A DNA stretch of 64,000 nucleotides, taken from contig JAJEKV010000002.1 in NCBI GenBank assembly GCA_021234155.1, positions 24,976,617-25,040,616 on the forward strand, read 5' to 3'. The DNA comes from Isoetes taiwanensis. Lineage: Eukaryota; Streptophyta; Lycopodiopsida; Isoetales; Isoetaceae. Shown piece after piece: positions 1 through 10,735 of this stretch. Position numbers and translations under genes: made by a program. Position 1 is the first letter of the stretch, and each line of letters begins with the position of its first letter. The notes under the pieces were generated by a model. It was not told where the DNA came from. It worked only from the letters and a program-made list of their open reading frames with translations, and searched no databases.

Positions 1-2
1 AA

Positions 3-15
3 CACGCCAGGCGTG
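3..15. repeat. CACGCC-A-GGCGTG palindrome, single copy
   Basis: A perfect 13-bp inverted repeat (six-base arms around a central A) lies at the left edge. The same motif recurs as an array at 3206-3534, as a variant at 1957-1969, as decayed copies at 5618-5754 and as a variant at 26755-26767. The sequence just after it resembles the sequence just after the last copy of the main array, so it may mark the end of another intron lying mostly outside the window. Confidence 0.7.
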
Positions 16-211
16 AATACTGATACTCCGCTCACTTCCTATTGATAGATGCCAAGTTACATTAATCACCCGGTTGGTGACGAAGATTCATTGGAATTAC
101 ATTTGGGGCAGCAATCACGGCCAACTCAGTTTGGCTCCAATCTCTAGTCGGTTGAACCGGTAGAGCACACCGGTCAGAATTTGGAGCACTAGTCTTGCAA
201 CCCTGCGGTGC

Positions 212-625
212 TTGGATCAAGTAATGATGATGGCGGCAGAGCGCGGGGCAATGATAGATCGGGCTCGAGGCCCTTGCTGTCGCTTGCGGAGGCTGGCCCT
301 CTTATCTGAACACTTCGATCAAGCAGTACATGCATTGATCGAGAGTGAATCTCGCATCCGTCAGCTCGAGATTCAAAATGAGGAGCTGCGTTTCTTAGTG
401 GTTAGCCTCTATGCCCGGATGCCCCAACACGAACCACTACCACAGGCGGTATACGATGCAATGGAGATGGCTCAACCAATGGAGCAGGAGGTGGAGCAGG
501 AGGTGGAGGTGGAGCAGGCGGGGGAGGTGGAGCTAGAGCCTGGGGTTTTTGCTGGGGTTTTACCTGATCCATTCACTATGCCCTGGAATGGAAATGGGAG
601 TATCGATAGCCCAGCTACTCAGTAG
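212..625 (+). CDS. hypothetical acidic, coiled-coil-like protein
   Basis: An open frame of about 137 codons; the first ATG is at 224 (an upstream TTG at 212 is in frame, and the frame stays open back to 164). The middle part (about residues 30-70) has a heptad-like pattern of Leu, Ile and Glu suggesting a short coiled coil, and residues 85-110 are a Glu/Val/Gln-rich low-complexity stretch. The tail is Pro/Gly-rich. An AT-rich stretch resembling a 3' UTR follows. I do not recognise the family. It could be an accessory or gag-like ORF of a transposon, the last exon of a gene starting outside the window, or a chance ORF. Confidence 0.35.
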   Translation: MDQVMMMAAERGAMIDRARGPCCRLRRLALLSEHFDQAVHALIESESRIRQLEIQNEELRFLVVSLYARMPQHEPLPQAVYDAMEMAQPMEQEVEQEVEVEQAGEVELEPGVFAGVLPDPFTMPWNGNGSIDSPATQ

Positions 626-1449
626 ACTGGGCTTGAAACAGTAGTCTGGGATTTTGTCTGGTTTATCCAGTTTATCCATATTATATACAATTGTAAACTT
701 TTTCCAATGAATACAACAAATTTTGTCTACTTCTATATTTCTACAATGTAATACATGTTACACACCTTTTTTAAGCGGTTTCTTGGCCATGCAACAAATG
801 TTCCAACACTTTCTCCAAGCTGTATCCCCCCACCGGTCTTCCGAGGTAAAGCTTCATCCGTGGCCAGATTAATCAACGTAACTTCGGACATACTTATCCC
901 GGCGGAATTCCATGACAAGAAAATCGGATCGATGGAGTCGATCTTGCATAATCCTACTTTCCTTTTTCTGATTTGTAGTTAACATGAAACATTCATCTTG
1001 ACCTACTGCGGACAATTGCCTATTCGGACATCTTTCATGGAAATTATTGTACAAGCTATAGGAATGAGATGCTTACGAAGTCAGTAGCCATTCTTGAGAA
1101 GCCGATTCGAGTTCGAAATCACAGGCGCTATGGAAATGAGCGGTCGGGAAAAATCGAAAGTTACAAGAAAGCTTAGGTTAATTTCATTTTGGCGGGATAA
1201 ATGTAATCAATGAAAGAACACGGTAGATTGGTTTTTAAAAACTCAATGAAAGAAGTCGGCGGACGGGTTCTTTTTTTTTTGAAAGTGAATCTTCGTCATT
1301 ATTCATTTTGTGTTTTCTTGAAATTCAAATTTCTCTCGTGCAGGTAGAAAACGCTATTTTCGCATACGTGTAGAAAAGCTATTTCTTCGAAAGCAGCTCG
1401 AAGGCCAGATCCGGCGACCTTCCGACTCTGTTACTAGGCGACTCCGGAG
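626..1449. other. non-coding, upstream region of the following gene
   Basis: No convincing coding frame; small ORFs on both strands show no family features. There is a T10 run near 1270. The 3' half is the plausible promoter and 5' UTR of the spliced gene beginning at 1450. No clear TATA element could be assigned. Confidence 0.4.
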
Positions 1450-2152
1450 ATGTCTTCTAAAACGAATCGAGGTCGAGGCGGACGGGGCCGAGGAAGCGGT
1501 GGAAGAGGAATCTCAAAACCCGGCACTTCTCAAGTTTCAGAGGACGTTGATCAGAACCCTCCTATTCAAGGTATTTAATTTGCCACAGAATACACACTGT
1601 GTGGAGAGTATTATGCTTGCATGAATTTGAGATATTTCCTTGCCTTCAGTTAATATGCTTTGCATGAGTTTGAGTTATTATGCTTTGCATGAATTTTAAG
1701 TATTACCATCAGTTAATGCTCTGATTGTCCGTTTTGTAGAACATAATTTTGCTCTGTTTTATAGAATATAGCAGTGTTAGACAGTTGGAGATAGCAATGT
1801 TCAATGAGGTTAAATAGTGTGAAATATGGATTCATAAAGGGTATGTAGCTTAAAATGTGGATGCAAACTAATTTAGTTTCAAATTAAAAGCATAGCATGG
1901 TCAATAATAGGAGCTACCAACCGCCAAGCCGAATTGTACTAATTTAGGTTTAAATGCACGCCAAGCGTGATCTCTTGTTCTGAAAAGTACTCTAAAAAAT
2001 GTTCATCTTCTTTTGCAGTGCCCAAGAGGAAGAAAACCCCTAATAATTCGGGTTCTAATCCTGCCAAGAAAGCAAGGGTAGACGACCCAGATGCAGTACC
2101 ATATGATCTCACCTTAGATGATGAAGGGCCGATTCTTATAGCAACCACTTGA
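1450..2152 (+). CDS. two-exon N-terminal part of a nuclear-type protein
   Basis: The ATG at 1450 opens an exon (1450-1570) encoding an RG-rich start (RGRGGRGRG) and ending at a GT donor at 1571. The acceptor AG is at 2017-2018, and exon 2 continues in the same phase, the split codon giving Val. Exon 2 begins PKRKK, a classic basic nuclear-localisation-like motif, followed by a second basic patch (AKKAR) and an acidic stretch. The frame stops at 2152, but the +1 frame continues immediately with conserved-looking sequence (HLTPEEEMGEGAEWYIDLAK), so this stop is probably a frameshift and the gene once continued. The intron holds the palindrome variant at 1957. RGG and NLS features suggest a nuclear, nucleic-acid-binding protein; the family is not recognised. 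Confidence 0.55.
1957..1969. repeat. palindrome variant CACGCC-A-AGCGTG
   Basis: One mismatch from the 13-bp palindrome of the 3.2-kb array. It lies inside the intron 1571-2018 and is preceded by ATG, as is the variant at 26755. Confidence 0.6.
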
Positions 2153-3168
2153 CCACCTTACGCCCGAAGAGGAAATGGGCGAGGGTGCCGAGTGGTACAT
2201 TGACCTTGCCAAGACAAATGGCAAGCTCAACTTAACTCTCTTCTCGAGGAAAAAAGAAGGAACAAGATGACCAAACAAGGGATCCTAATCTTTGTGAGGA
2301 AGAGGATGACACCAACCGCAAATTGCTCTTGGAGATTACACATAAGCAAAAGAAAGATGCGCTTTCGATTTACTCCTTTGTAGAGCTACTCGCATACAAG
2401 GATCGTTCATGAAGGCGGATGTGAAGCGGTGAGACATGTTTTAAGTATGGTTGGCCAACCAATGTAGCAATTATGCCAATATCTATTTGCCAAGGGGTTA
2501 CGGTGTGCGTAGAGGCATGTTCACTAAAACCAAACTGACAAGTCACTATTTGCGACAAGCTAGGGAATTAGCTGACTTGAAAGCTTCTAGGAGGGTCCTA
2601 GATCTAGGGAAGGATGTTCAACCTGCAGTTGTCGAAGGCATGGAGGCTTCTGTTTTTGAGAATGAACAGAGGGCGAGGTGGGCAAAGCTAGAGGCCATGA
2701 ACAAAAAATTTGAATAAATACTCGCCATTATCCATTGGGTCTTAAGGAAAGTTTTGCGATCCATGTGAAGTCCCTCATCCGTTCACCAAGCTCCATTTAT
2801 GTTAGCAGAAGATATGATCCAGCACATGCCATGGAGATTGTTTAGAGCATGATTAGTAATCCAGGTCAAATGCCTATGCCAGCGGATGTGTTACCTTGGG
2901 ATATGACCTCGAACAAGCCTGCTGTGTGGAGGAACTTCGAGGAGTTAATGTTAAATGAAAACATTAAATTCGTCATCATCGACGGGCAGCATTCTGTTGA
3001 GGCACAAAAGGCCCTCATCAGGCAGGCAGAACAAACAGGCTAAAACGCGTTCTACAATCACTATGCGTATAGGAGGTGTCGTCTCTTGGATGCCAATACT
3101 TCACCTGCAGATTTGGCTGAGATTAGTGCAACTTTGAATGAAATGGGGATGACATTTCTATACAAAAG
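2153..3168 (+). pseudogene. decayed middle exons, 'DGQH' ParB-like stretch
   Basis: Continues the preceding gene in shifted frames. Recognisable blocks are 2451-2717 (a block containing YLPRGYGVRRGMF and a charged C-terminus) and 2849-3167, where NENIKFVIIDGQHSVEAQKA is followed, after an in-frame stop at 3041-3043, by YNHYAYRRCRLLDAN and LAEISATLNEMGMTF. The IIDGQHS...A core resembles the GQHR/DGQHR signature of ParB/sulfiredoxin-type nucleotide-binding folds. That is a motif-level resemblance only. Several stops and frame changes show it is no longer functional. The exon ends at a GT donor at 3169. Confidence 0.5.
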
Positions 3169-3205
3169 GTAATTGACTGCATTAGGATGTTGGCACTTTA
3201 ATATT

Positions 3206-3534
3206 CACGCCAGGCGTTCATTCAAATGAAACCAATTCACGCCAGGCGTGATTTCAAATGAAACCAAAACACGCCAGGCGTGCTTTCAAATCAAACCAAT
3301 TCACGCCAGGCGTGAAATGTTAAAGCACACCTGGCGTGAATTGATTTGATTTAAAAGCACGCCTGGCGTGATTTGGTTTCATTTGAATGAACGCCTGGCG
3401 TGAATTCAACCGATTCGAAAGCGAATTCAACCGATTCGAAAGCACGCCTGGCGTGAATTGCATTGGTATTTAATTCATTTCACGCCAGGCGTGCTTTGAG
3501 GTTGATCTTTTCTATTGAAATCGCGCCCGGCGTG
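3206..3534. repeat. ten-copy palindrome array forming a large foldback
   Basis: Ten copies or near-copies of a 13-bp palindrome begin at 3206, 3238, 3270, 3302, 3326, 3358, 3390, 3443, 3481 and 3522. The first four copies are spaced exactly 32 bp and have A at the centre; the next four have T, i.e. the opposite strand. The array is itself an inverted repeat centred near 3320. The right arm matches the left except for one missing 32-bp unit. Spacers are AT-rich (TTCAAATGAAACCAA-like). The array sits entirely inside an intron (3169-3577): joining 3168 to 3578 restores a continuous frame. Confidence 0.85.
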
Positions 3535-3577
3535 TTTCTTGTCTCTGATACTAATTCAATGCCTGTACTTTTGGCAG

Positions 3578-5240
3578 TCCATATGTGGAGCAACTGCGCC
3601 ACGCCCATCAACAGTGGGTGGAATATGGCTGCCCATTACCCACCAGACAGGGCGGGTCAAAGTCTGAGGCTTTCAAAAGCTCTTTGCTGGGCGGACTCGT
3701 CATGAGACAATTATCTGAGAAGAAGAAAACCGCAAGAAAATCAAAGCAAAAGGTGGTGATGACATTGCGGATCCTTCGAAAGCTCATCTAGCGAGTGATT
3801 AGAGGACTTCATTACAAGATTGTGTTTTGTAAGGAGGCGATTATGGCAAAAGTGGAATGAATGCAGGGGCGCTTATGCACAAAGGAAAGCTGCGGATACT
3901 ATGGGTAGGGTGCCTCCTGTTGATGTAAGCATCTTTGACTTGAATGTGATAGAGATGAGAAAGACTTAGGGGCTAGGCGGCCTTTGAGACCATTTGGGTT
4001 TTAGACCGGTGCTTAAAGAAGGAAGTCTTATACAAGAAGAGTGCTTTCACTAAGGATAGGATGTCCTTCGTTGAGTCTGCAGACCATGTGAAGGATGTAT
4101 GCGTACAATGAAGTCATTTGTAGGGCTGAGTTACAAAGGCTATCGGGGGATGTGGCATTATCAGAAATTGGATTCTTTGGACAAATACAAGGTCAATAAT
4201 GATGACATCAAGAAGTTTGTATTACGGTCAAAGGACTTCCTAAAAAAGAATTGGAAGGCTAAAATACAAAACATAAGGAGACTCTACCCCTAAGGTCTTG
4301 GCAGGAGTTGAGAAGAAAAGTGGCCCTTGTAAAGAAGATTCTTGGAGAAGAAGAACATCATCCGGTATTAGGTCTCCATTGGGTACAAAGGTCTCTTGCG
4401 GAATCAACTTCTTGCCTTAAAAATATATCACTCTTTGTGTTGGACAGTAGGGGTGGGAGAGGAGATATGGGCATGAACCAGAAGGACTACAACAGCTTCT
4501 TTACCAAGCGTATAGGATTGACAAGCGAGAGGTCCTTCACTATTGTCATCGTTTGTCCTTGGTGAGTCACATCTGCATGCACTATCCATTGCTCATGATG
4601 CGGAGTCGTCAAAGTTATTAGGGAGGGATGCCTAATATATGATGTTAAAGATAATGAGCTATGAGCGAGCGGAAGATGGCACATGTGATCTTTATTATGA
4701 TAGCCATCTTTGTCGGGGCGAGGAATATGATATTGCTAAGGCCAAAGGGTGACAATAGCGGTGCATGGGAATGTTTTCTTCTAGATGATCCGGACTTAAG
4801 AACTATATTCTATCATACGGATCGGGATCGGTCGAGCAGGATGAGGATGAGAAGAGGAAGAGGATGAGGATCGGGACCCCCTCCTAAGTGGGGAAATCAA
4901 GTCTGAGCTACAAACTAAGGAGAAGGGCCCCTTAAATAAAAATGGATTTCCCGTCTATGGCTGCTTACCTCGTCGAGGCATTTGCTCCAATTGATACAAC
5001 TTTTTGCTTGGAGCTTCATGTTGGAGGTTATATTGCGGGAGGAGGCTCTTATGGGTATTAGAAGATGTCCTTTGCTTTGTGAGTGATGAGCGGGCCAAAG
5101 ACTTTCTTGAACCATTCCTCATGCATGTGCGTGCCAAATCTCCTAAAGGCCCTTATGGCAACCTGAAATCATCATCAATCAAAAGTCTAAGTAGACTTGT
5201 CCAATTCGAAAGTGGGCGATGGTTACGGTGAGGGAACTAG
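3578..5240 (+). pseudogene. decayed downstream exons of the same gene
   Basis: The exon beginning at 3578, after the AG at 3576-3577, reads in frame with the exon ending at 3168 (joined text FLYKSPYVEQLRHAHQQW). It then gives a basic, Lys-rich tract to 3791. Further coding-like pieces in changing frames lie at 4099-4293 (FVGLSYKGYRGMWHYQKL), about 4300-4440 (KKILGEEEHHPVLGLHWVQ), 4661-4800 (NMILLRPKGDNSGAWECFLL) and about 5080-5231 (TFLEPFLMHVRAKSPKGPYG). No domain is recognisable in them. Frame changes and stops mark it as a pseudogene. Its position between the N-terminal exons and the phosphatase-like piece suggests one long gene. Confidence 0.45.
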
Positions 5241-5617
5241 TAATCATGACACGATAAGGAAAGCAATGAACAAATAGCTGCTAAGCTGGCTGCTCAAAGT
5301 AGTGTGATCCTTGGCGAACTTAGGGAATATCTATGCCTCCCTTGAGGGGTGATGCAAGCAACAATAGAGTAGATTCACGGGTTAACAATGAACTAATTGG
5401 GGAAAGCGAAACTAAAAGGCAACCAAAGGCGGCTCTAGTGATTCCACAGGTTTGCCAAATCAATAGTAAAATAATGTCGGTTGTGAAGGGCCGCGGAACT
5501 AATAGAAAATAACAATTCTAACGATCGAGAAGAAGCGAAGATTAAGGGTGGCGAAGGGAGAATGACAAAAGCGGCGACAAATGGCGAAGATGATAGGTAT
5601 GGCCTTGCCCACGAAAT

Positions 5618-5754
5618 CAGCGCCCAGCGTGACTTAATTGTATTACCTTTGAATTAAATCGGCGCCATGCGTGCTTTGATTATTTTTTAGTTGTCAAACT
5701 AAATCACGCAGAAGCGCGATTTGGTTAAGACTATCTCAAATCACGCTTGGCGCG
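5618..5754. repeat. cluster of decayed palindrome copies
   Basis: Four degenerate relatives of the CACGCC-GGCGTG palindrome begin near 5618, 5659, 5705 and 5742 (for example CACGCTTGGCGCG at 5742). They sit just upstream of the phosphatase-like exon, in what reads as another intron of the same gene. It appears to be an older, eroded version of the 3.2-kb array. Confidence 0.55.
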
Positions 5755-5819
5755 TTTGTATTGTTTGTGTTATCGTATCTTGCTGACCGGATACATGTTT
5801 GATGTTTTGACTTGCATTC

Positions 5820-6335
5820 GCGTTTCTAAGAAGGTTGTGGTGTTAGGCCTAAGCGGAGTCCTTTGCAAGACTTTTCTGAAAAATAAAGTGGCTAGAGATC
5901 AGTTTCATCGACACACGGTAGAATCAAACACCAAGTGGATCTATATCGCGGCCGCGCTGAAGGAGATGCTAGATGAGGCATTGGGTTATTTGAGGTTGGT
6001 ATTTGGTCATCCATGGAACTAAGGAACATCAAGGATACTTTGGAGGCACTAGAGGAAATCGTAGACATTGGTTGACCTTTTGGGATCAGAACAAATGTAT
6101 GAAGTTCACTAATCCCAAGGATCAACAGGCAAGCCTATCTTCATCAAACACTTGAGTAACATGATGGGCCGAATTTGGTATCGAGAATAAGAATGATATA
6201 ATCATAGTGGATGATGATGCTCTCAAATGCTTCTACAATCAAGCGAGCCCTGAATCCACCATCTTACGATCCAAAAACTTTGCGACGGATGATTTTTACG
6301 GTGAAGTTTGTGTCTATTATGTATAATTTGGCTAT
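5820..6335 (+). pseudogene. FCP1/NIF-type phosphatase-like domain, catalytic Asp lost
   Basis: Across two frameshifts the translation follows the plant NLI-interacting-factor (FCP1 homology, HAD superfamily) pattern: KKVVVLGLSGVLCKTF where DxDG(T/V) is expected; KWIYI...LKEMLDEALGYFEVGIWSSMELRN; WDQNKCMKFTNPKDQ; KPIFIKHLSNM; IIVDDDALKCFYNQA; then FATDDFYGE. The family normally dephosphorylates phosphoserine, for example on the RNA polymerase II C-terminal domain. Here both catalytic aspartates of motif I read Gly and Ser, and the frame breaks near 5995 and 6130, so it is doubly inactive. It is plausibly the C-terminal domain of the decayed gene starting at 1450. The domain assignment is motif-based. 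Confidence 0.6.
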
Positions 6336-7142
6336 GGGGATGGACGGTGGGTGAAATGTTAGATTCATACCGAGGCTGGATAGAGCGGTGACATGGAACC
6401 ACACCTTGTTAAATACTTGGAAAAACATGGATTGATCCCTTAATGTTTTATTGGAATATATGATATTTTTGTATGATATTTGTGCCATGTATCGATAATT
6501 TTAGTGCGGAATTGCCCCCATAAATAATGCAATCTGTTATTATCAAACCTAATATTATCATCTAAATGCTCTTCAATTTTGGTCTCATCTATGTTAGCAA
6601 CTTGCTCTTCATTTTTGCATATTTCAATTCGCATATGAAACGTCACACGTGAATCGCAACCTTATGTTATTTTTGAAGTCAAAAAAAAAAGATTAAAAAA
6701 AACAAAAACCCCCTAGAAGACAACAGCAGGTTGGCGTGATTTTGGAGTTGACATAATCCCAATTTAATTGGATGATGGTTTTAGTGTTGTGCATTTCCAA
6801 GCGTGTGCCCGGCATTGCCGGGCCAATGTTCTGGGCATGTGTTTTTACTCGGCCTTTAATGTCCATATGTGCAACTTCAGCGTTATTTGCTTTTGTAATT
6901 ATTTTTGTTATTGAGATTGTCTAATTGACAGTATCATCTGTGTTCATGGATTTTAATAGAGAAAACAATGCTTTTATAAGGAAAGTGGGGATAGCTAAAT
7001 CTACCTCTAAAGAGAAAAATTTAAAAAGACATGTCCAAAATTGATGCCGAAAATGTCACTCTTAAAAGTAGTTAAGTACATCAATAAAAAATAGGTACAA
7101 AAATACAAAACGCAAAATTTTGTCCTGGCTCATTGATGTATT
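6336..7142. other. non-coding, AT-rich
   Basis: No supportable gene. An A-rich run is near 6680-6705 and a partial palindrome relic (GGCGTGATTTTGG) is near 6733. Small ORFs on the minus strand (6264-6646) lack family features. Confidence 0.4.
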
Positions 7143-7760
7143 TTAGTTCACGACTTTAAATATACATCTCCACATGGCGCACATCGTCAAGGGCCTAATG
7201 TTGTACTTTGTTGGATGCTCCCGTGATATCTTCACTTCTCCGACGTATAACATCTTAGCTGGAGTAAATGTGAAATGCATGGGCGAGTCATTGATTCGAA
7301 CTGCCCATGATGTCTCACGACTATCAAGCACGTGAGATAACTCATCCCGAAGGTAGGCTCATATAATGGAATCGGATGCCACCTCGGGAAGAAATGATCC
7401 GTAGACCCTAAAAAGTGTTCCATTACATATTCCAATGCATGTGAGTTCTTTTGCTACCAAAACACCAATTCACCAGTGCATGGTGTCATTTTTCATCTGA
7501 TAAAAAAGATAAACTATTGAAGGTTAGTCAAAAGACTATATTATCCAATAAATAGATACATATACTCTATCCTCCACCTACCTCTCTCAAAGCACATCCG
7601 CGTAAACACCGTTCCCTTGGGTAGACTTGAGCAACCAGGAAGTCATCAATTAGTTGGATAAAGTGCTCTAACTTAACAACCTCATTAGTGCAAAATATTT
7701 CTTTGAGCTTTGCAATGAGTTCCTCAATTTCCATGCTTGCTACACCAGGTACATGAGCGT
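7143..7760 (-). pseudogene. unrecognised decayed multi-exon fragment
   Basis: On the minus strand a coding-like block runs from about 7760 (ASMEIEELIAKLKEIFCTNE then HFIQLIDDFLVAQVYPRER). A GT follows near 7585, an acceptor-like TTTTTTATCAG lies near 7498, and further frames cover 7435-7143 (MEHFLGSTDHFFPRWHPIPL; SWAVRINDSPMHFTFTPAKM). It lies directly downstream of the Helitron helicase in the same orientation, so it could be an additional Helitron ORF or a captured gene piece. I see no OB-fold or RPA signature. Function unknown. Confidence 0.35.
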
Positions 7761-8003
7761 GGTATTTTTGTTCCCAATCATATTATGACCCAAGAGCGCG
7801 TACAACAAAAGTAACATGGAAGATGTGGTAACTCCTGTCACCCTTTAGGCATGTGGCGACATGGTGATCGAAGACATACTAAAGGACCAAAATACGCACC
7901 ATCTACATGGATGAAGAAGTAAGTAAGTAAGATAAAAATGAAAGGAAGAAAGAAAGTAGAATATATCAATGAGAACAAAGAGAAATTAGAATTAGTGATG
8001 ATT

Positions 8004-8786
8004 TTAAGTATTAGACTCACACTTAGAGGAGTTCTTTGTATACAATCGTTGTATATCCTGATCTGTCGATATCTGCAGAACATCTCCATCCTTCGATAGA
8101 ATGAGTCCCTTTATGCCTTGGATTCCTTGAGCTCTCGAGAGTGCCACGTGGAGTTGTCCGTGACTGAATACTGAATTTGGTAAATACAAACCAACCATTT
8201 CCATTGTTTGGCTTTGGGACTTGTTGATTGTCATACCAAAAGCTGGACGCAATGGAAATTGTATGCGTTCAAAAATGGAAGTTCTACATTATTAGGCACC
8301 AAAGGTATTCGAAATATAAACACTCTGCTTCTAATATTCTTTGCAGCGACAATCTCCGCATTTATAACGCGTCTTCCCAACGAATGTATAATGAGGCGAG
8401 TGCCATTGTAGAGTCCCTTACGTGTAGAAACAGACCTCAATAACATGACAATATGCCAACCTTCTAAGTTAATTGATGAGGAGGCATCCCACTCGGAATT
8501 TGCGCATTCAAAAATACAATAGGATAGACCCCTGCATCATTCTCATTAACAACTCAATCAACACTGTAATAATCGATAGGTGCAGCAGGCAACCACTCTG
8601 TCATCCTCTTGTTTACTTCATCTACATCCTCATTAGTGGCGTAAGTATTCCTCTTTGCACCCAATAGGACACACTTCTAACATAGCAGGCAACCACTCTG
8701 TCATCCTCTTGTTTACTTCATCTACATCCTCATTCAGTGGCGCAAGCATTGCCCTTTGTAACCAATAGGACACACTTCTAACATTC
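8004..8786 (-). pseudogene. Helitron helicase, C-terminal part (left of the hAT insertion)
   Basis: The minus strand encodes the C-terminal half of a PIF1-type superfamily 1B helicase as found in plant Helitrons. Read from 8786 downward it gives QRAMLAPLNEDVDEVNKRM, LNAQIPSGMPPHQLT, VSTRKGLYNGTRLII, then motifs V/VI AFGMTINKSQSQTMEM and SHGQLHVALSRA. In intact relatives NKSQGQT and the terminal Arg of motif VI contact ATP; here Gly is Ser in NKSQSQT. Stops and frameshifts (about 8250, 8450) and an internal 100-bp tandem duplication break the frame. The upstream half of the same gene lies at 29900-30660, split off by the hAT element. Confidence 0.85.
8585..8783. repeat. 100-bp tandem duplication within the helicase
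   Basis: 8585-8684 is repeated at 8685-8783 with a period of exactly 100 bp and few differences. The unit codes for the NEDVDEVNKRMTEWLPAM segment of the helicase. Because 100 is not a multiple of three, the duplication alone shifts the reading frame. It ends immediately beside the hAT insertion site. Confidence 0.85.
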
Positions 8787-8794
8787 GTTGAAAC
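8787..8794. repeat. 8-bp target-site duplication, left copy
   Basis: GTTGAAAC here equals GTTGAAAC at 29892-29899, directly flanking the CAGGGATA termini of the hAT-like element. Eight base pairs is the duplication length of the hAT superfamily. Confidence 0.9.
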
Positions 8795-8883
8795 CAGGGA
8801 TATGTTCAATACGCTGTACGTTTTATATGGAATACGTATGAATTGTATGATACGGCACAAATTTGCCGTATAAAACGCAAAAA

Positions 8884-9180
8884 ACAATTCCGGCGTCGGA
8901 AGATTTTCGCGTACATGAAAACTACTATTTTGCGTATGCGAAAATTTTTGCGTCTGTGAACCTTTAAGCGGCGACCTGAAACCGATTTTTTTGGCGTCTG
9001 CAGCGAAAACAGCGTTATGCTAGCGTCGCCCGAACATTTTTTCGCATCTGGCGTTTTAGTTGTTTACCCCGGCGTCTGCGAAATAATTTTAAGCGTCGGC
9101 GTGCAGCGTTTCTAAAGCGTTCAGCGTCTGCGAAAGGTGGTTAGCGTCGCCAAAGCTGTTTTTTAGCGTCTGAAAATTTT
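8884..9180. repeat. left subterminal GCGTC/TGCGAA motif array
   Basis: About a dozen short motifs of the type GCGTCTGCGAA, GCGTCGC, TTTCGCGTAC and GCGTCGG lie within 300 bp, starting about 90 bp inside the left terminus. The same words (TTTTGCGTCTGTGAA, TTTTCGCGTAC) occur in the right subterminal region. In hAT elements such subterminal repeats are transposase-binding sites; that role here is inferred from position and repetition. Confidence 0.7.
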
Positions 9181-9719
9181 TTGCTGGTTTTCCCAATTTA
9201 CTAAGCAAAAAAAATGTTTGCGCCACTGTTTGGCCTGTTTTGTGGCATTGTTAATAGTATATATAAGAAAAACATGATTAGCCCTAGAATTCACCTCAAA
9301 CGTTGATTGCCAAGTTGAGTCAAAATACTCCTTGGGAAACGGTTTGCCTTTGAGGTGTGGATTTTTTAGATGTCCGCGAGCTGGCGTTGGATCTTTGGAA
9401 TGTGAGTTTACTCGTCCCAATGGTTTCCGGCCTTGGGTTTGCATCTGCTTCCATAGAATATCCTATAGGGTCCCGTCCAACCCCCCTTGATTCTCGCACG
9501 AAACGTCGACGTAACATATGCATTGTGAACTTGCTCCTTTGCATATATACGTCTTCCTTTAGTTCGTGTAATCAAAGTCGGATAAGAGACATTGTCGGCC
9601 GGTCAGAGCAATGGTGGCTACCGGTCGCATCTACCTACGGAGGTGCGGGCAGCGGTCATGCATCCACCCCTTGAGGTCGCGGGCTATGGCGTGCCGTGGC
9701 GAACCCACGGGCACACCTA

Positions 9720-10099
9720 GATCCGCGTGGCCGGCGTTCTGCTTTGGAGTTCTTGGTCGGAAAAGAGGCCCAGAATGGGATTTTGTGAAAGAGTTTGGCG
9801 TAAATGAGTGGGAATGTGTGTTTTGTGGATACTCATTGGTAAATGGTTACGCAACAAAATTGAGCTCACATCTTACGTGAAGCGAGGCGTCCGATTGTCA
9901 CAACTTATCTTTGCATCTGGCGACTTGCGAAAGGATGCCATTGAAAGATTGTCTCGACTGGATGGGATACGCAAAATGAAGAATAATATGAGAAAAAGAC
10001 GAGTTACGAATACTCAAAAGCAGTGCCGGGCAGAAGCAGACGAAGATAACTATACCACCACAAGGAGCCCAAAAATGAACTATTATATTAAACTGGTAT
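9720..10099 (+). pseudogene. hAT transposase 5' exon with BED zinc finger
   Basis: The frame reads GPEWDFVKEFGVNEWECVFC then GYSLVNGYATKLSSHL, matching a BED-type DNA-binding finger: an aromatic start, CxxC (C-V-F-C) and a terminal His-containing helix. A frameshift near 9880 moves the sequence into the next frame (YVKRGVRLSQL, DLRKDAIERLSRLDGIRKM, basic KNNMRKRR). The exon ends at a GTATG donor at 10100. BED fingers sit at the N-terminus of plant hAT transposases and bind the element ends. The rest of the protein lies from 15.77 kb, so an intron of about 5.7 kb must intervene. Confidence 0.75.
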
Positions 10100-10735
10100 G
10101 AAACCACATACCATAATAGTTTGTTGAGATTATAATGATTTATGACATGGTTATTCATGTTGGTTATTGAATCCATAATAAATTCTTAAAGCTAGCTATG
10201 GTTTATGAGACAGTTTCATGCATATATTAGTGGTTTATTAAAACTAGTAATAGTTCGTAAAAGTATCTTGACTATGTCGTGCTTTGAAGGCTACTTTTAT
10301 TATACCCAATATTCATTAATGTATATGACATGTTTTAAGACATTAGCTCATTGGACACATGTTTTATGGGTGCTCAAGCTTTATGTTGATGTGGTTTGTT
10401 GGATGAACAATAAGAACCTTTTTTTTTTGTGGGTGTTAGGTTCTTGTGGGTGTTGGGAGGGGGGGTGTTAGTTGAAGCTATGGGTATTGTGCATATGGTG
10501 GGCACATGTTTTATGAACTTTGCGCAAGGAGTCATGCTATATATCATCATGATCTAATTAACATGTATTATTGTCTATTCATGATTGAGGTTAATTGGTT
10601 GATTTACTTAATCGATGTCGTATAGGTCTCAAGTCTAAGTCCTCATGTAGACATGCAATATAAAGTGAATGGGGCCGGATTATAAAGAAATCTTAGTGTA
10701 GTGGTGTGTATCTAATAGACATGTTGGTCTCTAGT

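Noticed and set aside
3206-3534. CRISPR-like array of regularly spaced repeats
   Set aside because: The repeats are full palindromes with similar AT-rich spacers, the array inverts halfway, no cas genes exist and the surroundings are plant nuclear DNA.
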